Shown here: in pieces, positions 1 through 9,944 of the stretch | Numbering within the stretch: position 1 is the stretch's first letter | Layout of the letters: every line of letters begins with the position of its first letter | Source of the DNA: Saccoglossus kowalevskii | Lineage: Eukaryota; Hemichordata; Enteropneusta; Harrimaniidae | DNA: 21,028 nt | Assembly: GCF_000003605.2 (NCBI RefSeq) | Contig: NW_003140293.1 | Coordinates: 1-21,028, forward strand | Direction: 5' to 3' | Notes under the pieces: generated by a model | Database searches by the model: none | Seen by the model: the letters and a program-made list of their open reading frames with translations, nothing else | Told to the model about the DNA's origin: nothing | Made by a program: the position numbers and the translations under genes

Positions 1-537
1 TCAATAGTGGGTAATACTATGGTTACTGACCCGGCCCAGATGACCACAGGGTTCACTGTGCATAGATGAAAGAGTAGTCTCTCCTATAGATTTGTGCAGA
101 GAAGTTTCTCCCGTCTGCAAACCTTGGACATGTCATGATCTCGTTTTCGGCCTATGCCCTCATGCAGAACTGTGTCGGCCTCTTTTTTCTTTGGAATGCT
201 AGTCACCTACGCATCTGGGTTTGTCCCAGACTGGGACATCCTTTACTGTTTCTACAGTTTCAAATAGTCATTTTCACTGACTGGAGTCTGCGGTGGGTAA
301 TTGAATGTAGTGAATTTAGGCATAGGGTTTTCAACCCGCCTATTCACACAGTTTTTACCCTACCATATACTTCAGGTTCCTTCTGTGGAAGAAAATCTAT
401 GAGGTCATGGGGCTTCCCTGACCTGTAATTCTCTCTCTGTCGATGGCTGAATCACAGATAATTTTGACTGACCTGAGTCTATGGTGGGTATGAACTATGT
501 GAACAGGTGGGTTGAAACACTCTGCCTAATTCTAGCT
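1..537 (+). mobile_element. 3' tail of a tyrosine-recombinase (DIRS/Ngaro-like) retroelement, copy 1
   Basis: This stretch aligns base for base, with indels, to 16697-17370, which directly follows a decayed tyrosine recombinase. Shared landmarks include tggttactgacc, the block around ttgtgcagagaagtttctcccgtc, and the pair of inverted segments containing gggttttcaacccgcctattcacac. The recombinase itself would lie upstream of the window. Copy 1 lacks roughly 100 bp present in copy 2 (about 16915-17060). The open frame at 135-428 is not conserved in copy 2 and I treat it as chance. The link to a recombinase element is inferred from copy 2. The DIRS/Ngaro label rests on protein motifs read there, not on a database match. 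Confidence 0.6.
309..535. repeat. Inverted segments in the retroelement tail, copy 1
   Basis: The segment at about 309-363 (core gggttttcaacccgcctatt, then cacacagtttttaccc) is complementary, with mismatches, to 485-535 (gtgggtatgaactatgtgaa, then caggtgggttgaaacactct). About 120 bases separate the arms. The left segment is also partly self-complementary through tgggtaatt and ttaccc. Complementary terminal structures are known in DIRS-type elements. Assigning these arms to that structure is inference. Confidence 0.45.
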
Positions 538-965
538 ATGTAGGCTGATATGATATCACATCATACCATACTTTTATTTTAATACATTTAATACATCCAA
601 GTGTAGGTAATATTTCAGCCTCTAAAAAGACTCTTTGATAACTAGCATTCTAGCTATGTAGGCTGCTCTGATATCACACCTTACTTTTATTTTTATTTTT
701 TATTGTATCACATGAAGCTATTTTCGTGGACTCTGAGACACACAGAAAATTAGCTAGATATGGTGCTTTGTGATCACATAATACTTATACATTGATACGT
801 TATCTCTAAATAGTATTTACATGTAGCTATGTTGATAAACTCTGTAGAGACACATACAAATCTTGTATTATAGCTAGACAGGCTGCATTGTTATCACACC
901 GTATTTTTATTTACATACATTACACTTTTCTAAGTGTCTCTACAGAACCTAGGATAAACTAGCAT
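528..965 (+). repeat. Array of ~110-bp units upstream of gene A (4 units)
   Basis: Units begin near 528, 646, 753 and 869. The consensus runs attctagctagataggctgc, then tctgatatcacaccatactt, then ttactttaatacattgcatc, then tacatgtaggtaatattcca, then ggctctaaaaagacacatag, then aaaactagc, about 109 bases. The same family appears at 15452-15680, 17367-18050 and 18749-19330. The last two copy-1 units match the last two of copy 2 much better than they match each other, so this edge of the array was duplicated with gene A's 5' flank. The final unit carries a small inversion at 934-958. Confidence 0.8.
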
Positions 966-1167
966 TCGAGCTAGACCCGCTTATTATGCTGGAATCATTC
1001 TTGTCAGCTAATATTCTACATTGCCAGTTAATAATATTTTGATAGGTTAAGGCTAGGCTCTATAGAAGCACATAAATACATGGTAAACTGCAGTTAGATA
1101 TCCATCATTTCATGATGTTGCACTCCAAATGTATTTTGTTATATTGTTTCATTCTGTTATTTTGTAG
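966..1167 (+). promoter_or_regulatory. Conserved 5' lead and splice acceptor of gene A
   Basis: This segment is nearly identical to 19315-19514 upstream of gene B. It ends in a pyrimidine-rich tract followed by attttgtag, a good animal splice acceptor (AG at 1166-1167). The sequence that follows (atgaaaactgaacttgctgc) is conserved in both copies, so the exon probably begins at 1168 with 5' untranslated sequence. An in-frame stop at 1176-1178 prevents the gene A frame from extending through it. No matching donor or first exon can be recognised in the window, so the transcription start is unknown. Confidence 0.5.
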
Positions 1168-1307
1168 ATGAAAACTGAACTTGCTGCCAAGATATAGATG
1201 AAGAACACTTCACACAATGAAGCCCTGGAATACAATGTAGTACATTTAAGATTACATTCATACTGCATTCTAATTCGTACACTCAGCTATACTTATAGAA
1301 CCTAATA

Positions 1308-3341
1308 ATGGAAGTAAATACAGATTGCATTATGCCATCGAAGACAGATACCAGTAGAGGTGTTGACAAAATCAACAGAGAACCTGAATGTGTGCAGTCC
1401 ATGGAAAAAGGGTTTCAGTGCACGCAATGTGAGAAGTATTTCACTCAGTCGTGCCTTCTAAAACAGCACATGCTTACACATACAGGGCTGAAGCCATTTC
1501 AGTGTAAACAATGCAAGAAAAGCTTCACTCAGTCTGGTGGTCTAATAAAGCACATGCGTACACATACAAGACTGAAGCCATTTCAGTGCAAACAATGCAA
1601 GAAACGCTTCACTTCTTCTGGTGGTCTAAAATATCACACGCTTACACATACAGGACTGAAACCATTCAAGTGCGAGCAATGTGAGAAATGCTTTACTCAG
1701 TGTTGTAATCTAAAACGTCACATGCGTACACATACAGGCTTGAAGCCATATAAGTGCAAACAATGCGAGAAGTGTTTTACTCAGTCGGGGCATCTGAAGG
1801 AGCACATGCGTACACATACAGGATTGAAGCCATTCCAGTGCAAACAATGCAAGAAATGCTTCACTCACTCTGGTAGTCTAAAAACGCACATGCTTACACA
1901 TACAGGATTTAAGCCATTTCAGTGCAAACAATGTGAGAAGCGTTATACTAGATTATGGTATCTGAAAGAGCACATGCTTGTACATACAGAGGTGAACCCA
2001 TTTCAGTGCAAAAAATGCGAAAAGTGTTTCACTCGCTCTAGCTATCTAAAACAGCATATGCTTGCACATTCAGGGGGGACACCATTTCAGTGCAAACAAT
2101 GTGACAAATGCTTTATTCAGTCTGGTGGTATGAAAAATCACATGCTTACACATACAGGATTTGAAGCCATTTAAGTGTAAACAATGCGAAAAATGCTTCA
2201 CTCAGTCTGGTGGTCTGAAAAATTCACATGCTTACACATACAGGATTGAAGCCATTTCAGTGCAAACAATGTGAGAAAGTGTTTCACTCGCTCTAGCTAT
2301 CTAAAACAGCATATGCTTGCACATACAGGGGGGAAACCATTTCAGTGCAAACAATGTGACAAATGCTTTATTCAGTCTGGTGGTCTGAAAAATCACATGC
2401 TTACACATACAGGATTGAAGCCATTTAAGTGTAAACAATGCGAAAAATGCTTCACTCAGTCTGGTGGTCTGAAAAATCACATGCTTACACATACAGGATT
2501 GAAGCCATTTCAGTGCAAACAATGTGAGAAGTGTTTTACTCAGGCGGGGCATCTGAATGAGCACATGCGTACACATACAGGATTGAAGCCATTTCAGTGC
2601 AAGCAATGCAGGAAAAGCTTCACTCAGTCTGGTAGTCTAAGAAATCACATGTTTACACATACAGGATTGAAAATATTTCAATGCAAACAATGTGAGAAGC
2701 GTTTTGCTCGTTCAACATATCTAAAACAGCACATGCTTACACATAAAGGATTAAAGCCATTTCAATGCGAACAATGCAAGAAAAGCTTCACTCAGTCTGG
2801 CCATCTGAAGGAGCACATGCATACACATACAGGATTGAAGCCATTTCAGGGCAAACAATGCGAGAAATGCTTCACTCATTCTGGTAGTCTAAAACACATG
2901 TTTACACATACAGGATTGAAGCCATTTAAGTGTAAACAATGCGAAAAATGCTTCAATCAGCTTGGGGGTGTAAGAAATCATATGCATATACATACAGGGC
3001 TGAAGCTATTTCAGTGCAAAGAATGTGACAATAGTTTTGTTCATTCAAGCGATCTAGGAGAACAAATGCACACTCGAAATATCCAATCCATGAAGAACGC
3101 TGATCAGCTGGAGAAGAGATCATTGGTCGTGTTAGATTTTTTGAAAAGTACTCAAGAGGATAACAGGAGTGGCATTAAAACAGTGAGTCAGGGAACAGAG
3201 ACATTCAGAATGTGCTTTCTTTCTAGAAATAAGAAGGCATTGAATGGGAATGAGAATTTGAGCTATAAAATCGATAAACTAGACCAAAACATTTTAAAAA
3301 GTAAAGGCACAGAGACATTCAGACATGTGGTATTTTTCTAA
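1308..3341 (+). CDS. Zinc-finger gene A: poly-C2H2 protein, frame broken at 2160-2278
   Basis: Likely a nuclear DNA-binding protein of the poly-C2H2 zinc-finger class. The start at 1308 has A at -3 and G at +4. A 35-residue leader without a recognisable KRAB, BTB or ZAD domain is followed by nine intact fingers (residues 36-282), each C-x2-C-x12-H-x3-H and joined by TGLKPF-type linkers in place of the canonical TGEKPF/Y. The frame breaks near 2160 (closing at 2174), is shifted over two finger slots, and resumes in the original phase by 2277. Seven intact fingers follow in the 3' part (2271-3341). One finger there lacks its first cysteine (FQGKQC) and one helix residue, and the last slot has both histidines replaced (EQMHTR). 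An 87-residue tail ends in HVVFF. In total about 20 finger slots can be counted. The target site is unknown. It is a tandem paralogue of gene B. Either it is decaying or the break is an assembly error. Confidence 0.85.
2024..2533 (+). repeat. 255-bp three-finger tandem duplication inside gene A
   Basis: Positions 2024-2278 and 2279-2533 are the same three-finger segment (3 x 84 bp plus 3 inserted bases). By eye they differ by three substitutions and three single-base insertions. All insertions lie in the first copy and each lengthens a short run: ggattt for ggatt near 2160, aaattc for aaatc near 2223, and gagaaag for gagaag near 2276. Together they add three bases, so the frame is lost over two fingers and then regained. 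Confidence 0.8.
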
Positions 3342-3890
3342 TTCGTCATGTATGCAAAAGTGTGATGACGTTTCGATCAAGATGTTTTGATATAAAATAG
3401 ATAAAACATACATTTTATTGAATGACAATTTAAATTTTATTTTGCAATGCCATATTTAGTATGCATTGTTAGAAAATATTACAGTATATTACTGCATACA
3501 TCCCAAACTAGATACATTTATGCAACAAATGTCAACTATAAACATGGATCTGAGTGTGAGTAAATTTTCATTTTGAAAGTACCACGTTATGTAATTATAA
3601 TATTTCACAGTTTGATTTAGTTTTGTATTGTTACCCAGTACTTAAATTTATTGCTGGAGGCATTTTGTACACTGTCAATGAATTATTATTAAAAACGATA
3701 GTTAAAGATGATTACAATAATATTTCATTATATGGCTGAACATTATTTGTGTGATATGTTATCCATTTATTTAATTTGTCATTAAATGTTCTTTTCACAT
3801 ATCAAGTGCCTGTAATACTTTAAATTGGCTTATACTAATATGATATGGACAAGTATGGTGACATCAGCGGAAACTAGTGATGTAATATTC
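3342..3890. other. AT-rich 3' flank of gene A
   Basis: Very AT-rich and with no convincing open frame. The first ~30 bases after the stop (cgtcatgtatgcaaaagtgt, then gatgacg) are shared with the 3' flank of gene B up to the window end, so the duplicated block continues past both stop codons. cgtcat and atgacg form short inverted arms there. Confidence 0.6.
3688..3693 (+). terminator. Possible polyadenylation signal of gene A (ATTAAA)
   Basis: ATTAAA lies about 350 bases after the stop codon. I saw no AATAAA closer to the stop. The hexamer is common by chance in DNA this AT-rich, so support is weak. Confidence 0.2.
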
Positions 3891-3967
3891 GTATTGAATT
3901 CAAGCCACGCTGTGGTGCTTGATATTTTTAGCCCAGAAAACAGCATAAAATCGCGTGTTTCCGGTAC

Positions 3968-4017
3968 GGTTACACAACGGTTACATGGCGGTTATGCAGT
4001 GTAACCGTTGCGTAACC
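3968..4017. repeat. GTTAC-rich inverted repeat (18-bp arms)
   Basis: Arms ggttacacaacggttaca (3968-3985) and tgtaaccgttgcgtaacc (4000-4017) are complementary at 17 of 18 positions around a 14-base loop. The surrounding 3940-4300 region is unusually rich in cggtta, gtaacc and acgtaaa words on both strands and has more CpG than its neighbours. It may be the end of a small non-autonomous element, but no matching terminal pair was found. Confidence 0.6.
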
Positions 4018-4768
4018 ATCGGACTATGGGGGTGGCATATCCGTCGCGTAACCGGCAGCCGGAAATGCTACGTTTATCGTCCATTCAGTGCAACGTAAAT
4101 CAACGGTAATTTCTGAAAAACCGCAGATTTCCGTTCAACGTTTATAACGTATAATTTCAAATAACCGCTGATTAAGTTGGGCGGAAGAAACGTAAATGCA
4201 AAAATATACGCCAATTTACGTTGAAACTGAAACAACATATACAGCTGGGTTACCGATTATTATGTTAACGGTTTCCGGTGTATTCTTGTGTTCTTCCACG
4301 TCATGTACGCAGAGTACGCCCATTGTAAATTAACTTATTTTGACGTTTTCCGGGAACTGTCTTTTAATATTTATCCTTACATGGTGTATATAACCGTTTA
4401 CAATTTAAATGTGCATTAGGTATAAGCGTTGTCCACATATAAAATTATTCCATGTTCGTATATAGCGCCCTCATACAACATGTTTTTAAATTGCTTAAGT
4501 ACAATTACTGGTCATGATCCCGCAATCAACGACAAACACAGTCGTGGCTTGATAATTGATGTACCCCAGACGTGCTTAGCTCCAATACATCACGCTTCTT
4601 TGTACGTCTTTATTAGATCAAATGTATGACATTTCAAAAATCTAAAAAAAAGTCTAGTTGGGCTATGATAGAACGAAGTTCCGACATATTTTATGTTTTG
4701 AAAAAAAAAAACGTGAAAGGGGCTGTACTTGAACTAAGCCAAGACGCTCACACTTGTTGGTTAATACA

Positions 4769-5738
4769 TTTGCTACGTTCACACGACAGCATTTTATCGG
4801 AGCCCAACGGCTCGAGCCAGCAAAAATGGCCGTGTAAACGCGTTCGGCTCGAGCCGGCTCGAGCCAAGTTCGGCTCCACTAAACCCTTGGGGTTGAACTC
4901 CGATAGGGTTGAGTCCCGACATGGCTCCGATCGTGAAAACGCATCGGACCCAAATATCGGAGCCGAAATCAGGCCCTCAATCGTCTTCTTCGAGTAACCT
5001 CTTATTTCAATTATGGCGGAGACAACATCTTTCATAATTTCACGCAATTTCCCGCTTGAATAAGAGGTACACGTCCTAATAGTAACGAATCATTGCGATA
5101 GATTGTTAGCTCAACGGGAAACAAAAAATGGCGTACGAAATTATGCGACAACAACTTGAAAGAACGACAGAACGGAAACTTTTTAAAGACACTAAATATA
5201 AAAATCGTAGAAGCGATCGCGGTACAGTGACGTGTTCCTGATAGGTTTAGATTCTTCCATAGTCCCTCTATGATAGATAGAGAGAATCTGTGATTCTTCC
5301 TAGTAGTTTAGATATCACTACAGTTGAATAGTTACTAAATGGTAATTTTGCATGACGATATCTTGAGCGAATAGGCTGTATTAAACGCATTTTAGCTGCC
5401 GTGTTTCCTGTTTATTCGAGATACTAGTACATATGCCTAAATCATAATATCAGTCATTGTCTTTTCTACCTCCATGCTCAGGCTCTTTTTTCTCCTAGCT
5501 CAACAGCATCATGACATGTAAAGAAAAAACACAAGCACGACGTTAAAATCGTTTTCAGTCACTAATTATTCAAGGGCACTGTTCCGCTCGACTCTGATCG
5601 AACTGAATCTAACTCTGGCAAATCTCGGCTCTCGTTCGGCTCCCGAACGAATGAACGCATTGTAGATAATCTCCTGTTAATCCGTGGGAGGAGCAGTAGT
5701 TCGGCTCCGATAAAATGCTGCCGAGTGAACATAGCAAT
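4769..5738. mobile_element. Candidate non-autonomous DNA transposon (~970 bp) with ~35-bp terminal inverted repeats
   Basis: The left end ttgctacgttcacacgacag continues cattttatcggagcc. The reverse complement of the right end (5703-5738) reads ttgctatgttcactcggcag, then cattttatcggagcc. About 31 of 35 positions match. Both sub-terminal regions are CpG-rich and repeat ggctcgagcc/ggctccga words, while the interior (about 5040-5570) is AT-rich and non-coding. Open frames at 4626-4997 (+) and 4748-5047 (-) overlap the left end and show no protein family. The flanks may show a 3-bp ATT duplication, which is weak. Superfamily is unassigned. Confidence 0.6.
4997..5068. repeat. Short inverted repeat inside the candidate transposon
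   Basis: acctcttatt (4997-5006) is the exact reverse complement of aataagaggt (5059-5068), separated by 52 bases. It may mark the inner edge of the CpG-rich left sub-terminal region. A chance match is possible. Confidence 0.35.
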
Positions 5739-6090
5739 TGTTTATGATCATGTGTGTTACTTCTACAATTAAAGAGGTGTTACCACTGTGGCATCAAGTG
5801 ATATGTGTTTTGTCTGATGTGACTGAACTTATAAACATACTGTTGATTAACCTATGATTAAAACACACAATGAATGTTTCTTAAAACTATTACTTTCAAA
5901 AGTTAGAAAAAAAGTGTCAGTGTTAGTATATTGTAGTACGTAATCATTTCTCAACCAAGTCACTTTCGGGTACACATTAGTGGCGTTCACCTTAGAGATC
6001 TACTTGAACGCTCGGCACGAAACGAAATCAGTGGTGAATTTTTAGAGAACACATAAATATACATATGATCGGATACAGTAGTAATGATTG
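5739..6090. other. No gene seen
   Basis: AT-rich sequence with no convincing open frame, repeat or RNA gene visible. Confidence 0.5.
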
Positions 6091-6094
6091 AAAT

Positions 6095-6129
6095 CACAGT
6101 CACTCCACTAGGTGAGTAGAGTGACTGTG
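6095..6129. repeat. Perfect 11-bp inverted repeat
   Basis: cacagtcactc (6095-6105) and gagtgactgtg (6119-6129) are exact complements around a 13-base loop. Function unknown. It lies at the end of an unassigned minus-strand frame (6100-6432). Confidence 0.5.
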
Positions 6130-6830
6130 TCGTCGGCGACGAATATTCATGTGCTGCAACCGATATTTTCTTGCAATGCTACATTGACGTAAACAAATAA
6201 ATATCAAAACTTCTAAGCCACTCATTGCACGATGACTCGCAATAAATACTATAATAACAAAAGGAATTAATTTCAATATGTCAATTATTGTTTTCATCAT
6301 ATGTGTATCCCTTTCCATGTTTGGTTCAACTAACAGATCGACGAATGACAGCGTGATTTCTGCACGAGCCCAGTGGGTCAAGATGTGGGTCCGGACAATC
6401 GTAAACCCAGTGCTGTAATTCTCTCCAAACATAAAGGCTTAAAAATTTCGGCGCGTGCCTAGATCCCACCATGTGCAAATAACAATAGCGGATGCTGATG
6501 TTGAAAAGACTGGTAGCTGTACAATTCGTAAATAAAATACGCTTGTCGTTACGTCCCTGGAATAAATTACATTCGAAGCCTTGGTACAACTATGCCCGTG
6601 TGAGAGACATTATGGAACTGTTAATAATATAATAAAATATTTAAATTTAAAATGTGTATTACAAATTAGGAAATCCGCTGCAATTAATAGTTGGTGGTTT
6701 GTTGATGTTAAATGGATAAGACTCAATTCACACACCAAGAGGTGTCATTCTTCAGTTAAGCAATACAATATGACAGACTTCAGTCGAATACTGGTGGAAG
6801 GTTTGACCTGCTCTTAAAACACGTCTTTAT
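6130..6830. other. Unassigned stretch with minus-strand open frames, no supported gene
   Basis: Minus-strand frames at 6100-6432 (110 codons) and 6326-6589 overlap each other in different phases. The first has a hydrophobic run (LIPFVIIVFI) but no recognisable domain. Neither shows clear splice sites or a known family, so I do not call them genes. An exon from an unknown gene cannot be excluded. Confidence 0.4.
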
Positions 6831-6932
6831 TCCAAATAAGCGATACGACGACAGAATTGGTTCGGTGCCAGTCGGTAATGAGCTGATAATAGTTAGTAAT
6901 GTGAACACGGCGACGCGTTTTATACATCGTAC

Positions 6933-6960
6933 GTTTAACCATGGAGCTCCATGGTTTAAC
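6933..6960. repeat. 28-bp near-perfect palindrome
   Basis: The central 20 bases aaccatggagctccatggtt are a perfect palindrome. With flanking gttt and taac the symmetry extends to 28 bases with one mismatched pair. It sits in a CpG-richer pocket (about 6840-7090). It could bind a dimeric protein or extrude a cruciform. No function can be read from the sequence. Confidence 0.7.
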
Positions 6961-7014
6961 ATACAGCCTTACAGTCTTGCTTGAGCCAAATAGTGGAGTA
7001 TTACTGAATCCAAG

Positions 7015-7036
7015 TCGCCGCATCGTCGTACGCCAT
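7015..7036 (-). CDS. Weak candidate first coding exon (MAYDDAAT...) in a CpG-rich pocket
   Basis: On the minus strand, gccATGGcg gives a strong translation-start context and reads MAYDDAATWI before reaching gtaata, a mediocre splice donor. A stop follows at once if it is not spliced. The surrounding 250 bases have more CpG than the neighbourhood, as promoters often do. No downstream exon was identified, so this is speculative. Confidence 0.15.
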
Positions 7037-7159
7037 GGCCCCGGCCTCTTTTACGCCAAGCCTACACAGATTTATTCCGTTGAGTCTCGAAGCGAAAATA
7101 AACTCTGGGGCGAAAATGAGTCTCTGAAAATAGTGTACTATAGCTATGGATAGGTTTAC

Positions 7160-9115
7160 CGCATTCCGTAGTTGGACAACCAGAATGCATTGTTCCATAC
7201 AATTACTACATAGCAACCGGTTTGACATCGAGAAAAATTCATTTTTTTCAAGTTTATATGCAGTCTCTTTCCCCTGTTAAACGATTAGACGGGCATAACT
7301 TGCCATGCGCCAAGAAGCGGACCCAAACGGTTCGAAAGTTCTCAAACACATTTCGACAAAGCAACTTTTACATTGCTTCTATATATATATCTGTTCTATT
7401 TTTATAGAAGAACCTTCCCAAATAAATGAAATTCTAAAATTTAAAAATATAAGAGGTAGTCACTAAACCATGTACTTTCACACTCAAGCAAGAGAATTGA
7501 CATGTTGGTGAACTAGCCTCGCACTGTGAGTGTTTTATTGTTTACACTGTAAAATGCCATTTTTTTTCACAAATAAAAAAACTTAAAAAAAAAAACTGCA
7601 GACCTCATTTCTTTATATTTTTGAGTGAGCCAGTCTTGTTTCCACATACAAATACACATAATATTTCTATTTAATTTATTTTATTTAAAAAATATATATA
7701 TTTTAGAAGCATAACAAAACAACGACTGGATTTGGTGTCACAGTTTGCTCTCAATTCATACTGGAATATTGCCAGCAATAAGTAATAAAGCTTGTTCAGA
7801 AAACCATTTATTCCCGACATCATATTCAATGGCTAGTTCACAGGATCTATAACAGTAAATAAATAAACAGAAATCATTTTGATGCGTGGTTTTCAGACGA
7901 CACTGCCATATTGCACAGATATTCAACACCACCATATCGATCACAATCTTTGTTATGCGCTAATGTTATATGCAAATTTTATAGTGTGTCTACATCGCGC
8001 ATTAAAGGAAAGAGTAGTATTAACAAAGATCAGTGATTACTTGAAATCAATACCAGGTAGGGGGTAAGGGAAAAGTTATATAACATTTTATTATTTAATA
8101 ATTTATTAAAATACATAAGTTTGTCCAACTCACTGTGGTCACGGTGAATGCATGTTGTCCACGACGTGGCCAACTTGGACTATGTAGTTTGTAAATACCC
8201 ACCAACTATCTCATCGTTACATAATGTCTAGCTCAGATCAGATCAACGCTTTATGGAAGCAAGCGTGACTGGACTGCTATACCAGGCTCGCTATACACAT
8301 TGATTAGTGTTATCAGCTTGTTTCTGTAAATAGAAGCTATGCAAGTAATTCGCAAATATGAACACATCCAATAAACAATTATAATTGTGAATACCATGGC
8401 TTTGTGGAACGCTGTGATTTACAACGTTTCTCTCCAATAATTCACCGGTGAAACGTCTTTCCCAGTTTTTCATGCTTGGTACAATGTAGCAATATGGTTG
8501 CGTGAATCCACTTATACCATTGGTTGACTGTGCCTGCAATGGTCAACGTCATGACAACCAGATATCGGTTCGTTTTCCTCAGTGCCCAGTCTCAGATTAC
8601 TAGTCTGAGACCCAGTGCACGGTAGTACAGTACCATGGAGGTGCATGCACGTTCACAGACCGCCATACACACACAATCCAATGAAGTTTACGGGGACCCG
8701 GAACTTGGACTTGATTTCCATGTCGATCGTGTTTTTGAAAACACTGCGATTTCCCAGTGTTTTTATCACGACAAACGAGAAGATGAATAACAATGAAAAT
8801 GCTCTCAGTAACCTACAGTACTCCCAGTTGTCCCACTGTCACACATTTCCAATAAAAAAATGATACACAAATGTTATGCAACTATTGATTTATTTATGCT
8901 TCCTGTGGTGTGATCCTTCGTTTTGTTTTCCGGTAATCCGCAAAATTTAAACACCGCGAATGGCTTAGACAGCTCATGGTCCATGGACAGCTCAAAACCG
9001 CGAAATTAAATGTCAACTCGAAATTCAGAAAAAAGTATTGACATCAACATAAAACAATGCACGCATATGTGTTCCAACGTAATTACACTTTGACAACTGG
9101 TCTTCCCAACAAAAT
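7160..9115. other. No gene seen; AT-rich with a short hairpin
   Basis: Scattered frames of 60-82 codons on both strands show no domain, no shared phase and no clear splice context, and I treat them as chance. Poly-A/T tracts lie at 7555-7600 and 7680-7705. A perfect 8-bp inverted repeat, gtctcaga and tctgagac (8589-8596 and 8604-8611), encloses 7 bases. ggttcgaaa at 7329 resembles a tRNA B box but has no A box or cloverleaf. Confidence 0.5.
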
Positions 9116-9159
9116 ATGCCGTTTCGCAGAGCGACACTGCGACCCTTTCGGTGAGTCGC

Positions 9160-9250
9160 ACTATATTTCCCAAGCTCAAGTTGAAGCTCAGGATAGAAGC
9201 TCAGCTTGACTCTGAGCTGTAATCAATTTCCCAAGTTGAAGCTCAGGAAA
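9160..9250. repeat. AGCTCAG-rich repeat, left side of the minisatellite
   Basis: Contains atttcccaagctcaagttga, then agctcaggatagaagctcag, then cttgactctgagctgtaa. The same order recurs at about 9945-10065 on the other side of the 96-bp array. Together they bracket the array with related, partly palindromic AGCTCAG/CTGAGCT words. Confidence 0.65.
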
Positions 9251-9368
9251 CGTGTTTAGAATATCCTATTTGACTTTGACACAGACATTCAGAAGAAAAT
9301 AAAACTGTAAAAGCAGAAATAAAGATAATAAAAACAGGAAACGTGTTTCACACGTGTGAAACGACTGC

Positions 9369-9912
9369 TTTTAATAAGTGACTTCAACACAGCTGATTTG
9401 ATCCTAGACGCTCAGGTTAGAGCTCAGAGTCGGCACCCCAACTTTGTTTTCGCCAGCGAGCTCAGAGTCCGCGCCCCAACTTTGTTTTCGCTAGCGAGTA
9501 TATTTTAATAAGTGACTTCAACACAGCTGATTTGATCTTAGACGCTCAGGTTGAAGCTCATCGTCGGCGCCCCAACTTCATTTTCGCTAGCGAGTATATT
9601 TTAATAAGTGACTTCAACGCAGCTGATTTGATCTTAGACGCTCAGATTAGAGCTCAGAGTCGGCGCCCCAACTTTGTTTTCGCTAGCGAGTATATTTTAA
9701 TAAGTGACTTCATCGCAGCAGGTTTGATTGTTGACGCTCAGGTTAGAGCTCAGAGTCGGCGCCCCAACTTTGTTTTCGCTAGCGAGTATATTTTAATAAG
9801 TGACTTCAACGCAGCTGATTTGATCTTAGACGCTCAGGTTAGAGCTCAGACTCGGCGCCCCAACTTCGTTTTCGATAGCGAGCTCGGAGTCGGTGCCCCA
9901 ACTTCGTTTTGA
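9369..9912 (+). repeat. 96-bp minisatellite, five units
   Basis: Units start with ttttaataagtgacttcaac at 9369, 9503, 9599, 9695 and 9791, giving spacings of 134, 96, 96 and 96. The first unit carries an extra 38 bases duplicating its own gtcggcaccccaactttgtt region, and the last ends with a partial second copy of the same piece. Because 96 is a multiple of three, one forward frame stays open over units 2-5 (9532-9912) and reads a repeated 32-residue unit containing ILISDFNAADLILDAQ and RRPNFVFASEY. It opens only at a TTG, has no ATG, and the 38-base insertion breaks it upstream. A minisatellite is the simpler reading. Confidence 0.85.
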
Positions 9913-9944
9913 GCTTCTGATGTGAACAACGATATTCCGAGCTC

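Noticed and set aside
135-428. Plus-strand frame of 97 codons
   Set aside because: It lies in the retroelement tail and is not kept in the homologous copy at 16800-17240. No domain.
2301-2606. Minus-strand frame of 101 codons with repeated [13 protein letters not shown] words
   Set aside because: It is the antisense of the 84-bp zinc-finger repeats in gene A.
6100-6589. Overlapping minus-strand frames with a hydrophobic run
   Set aside because: The frames are in conflicting phases, with no recognisable domain and no clear splice sites. Kept only as an unassigned stretch.
7300-7345. tRNA B-box-like ggttcgaaa
   Set aside because: No A box at the right distance and no cloverleaf could be drawn.
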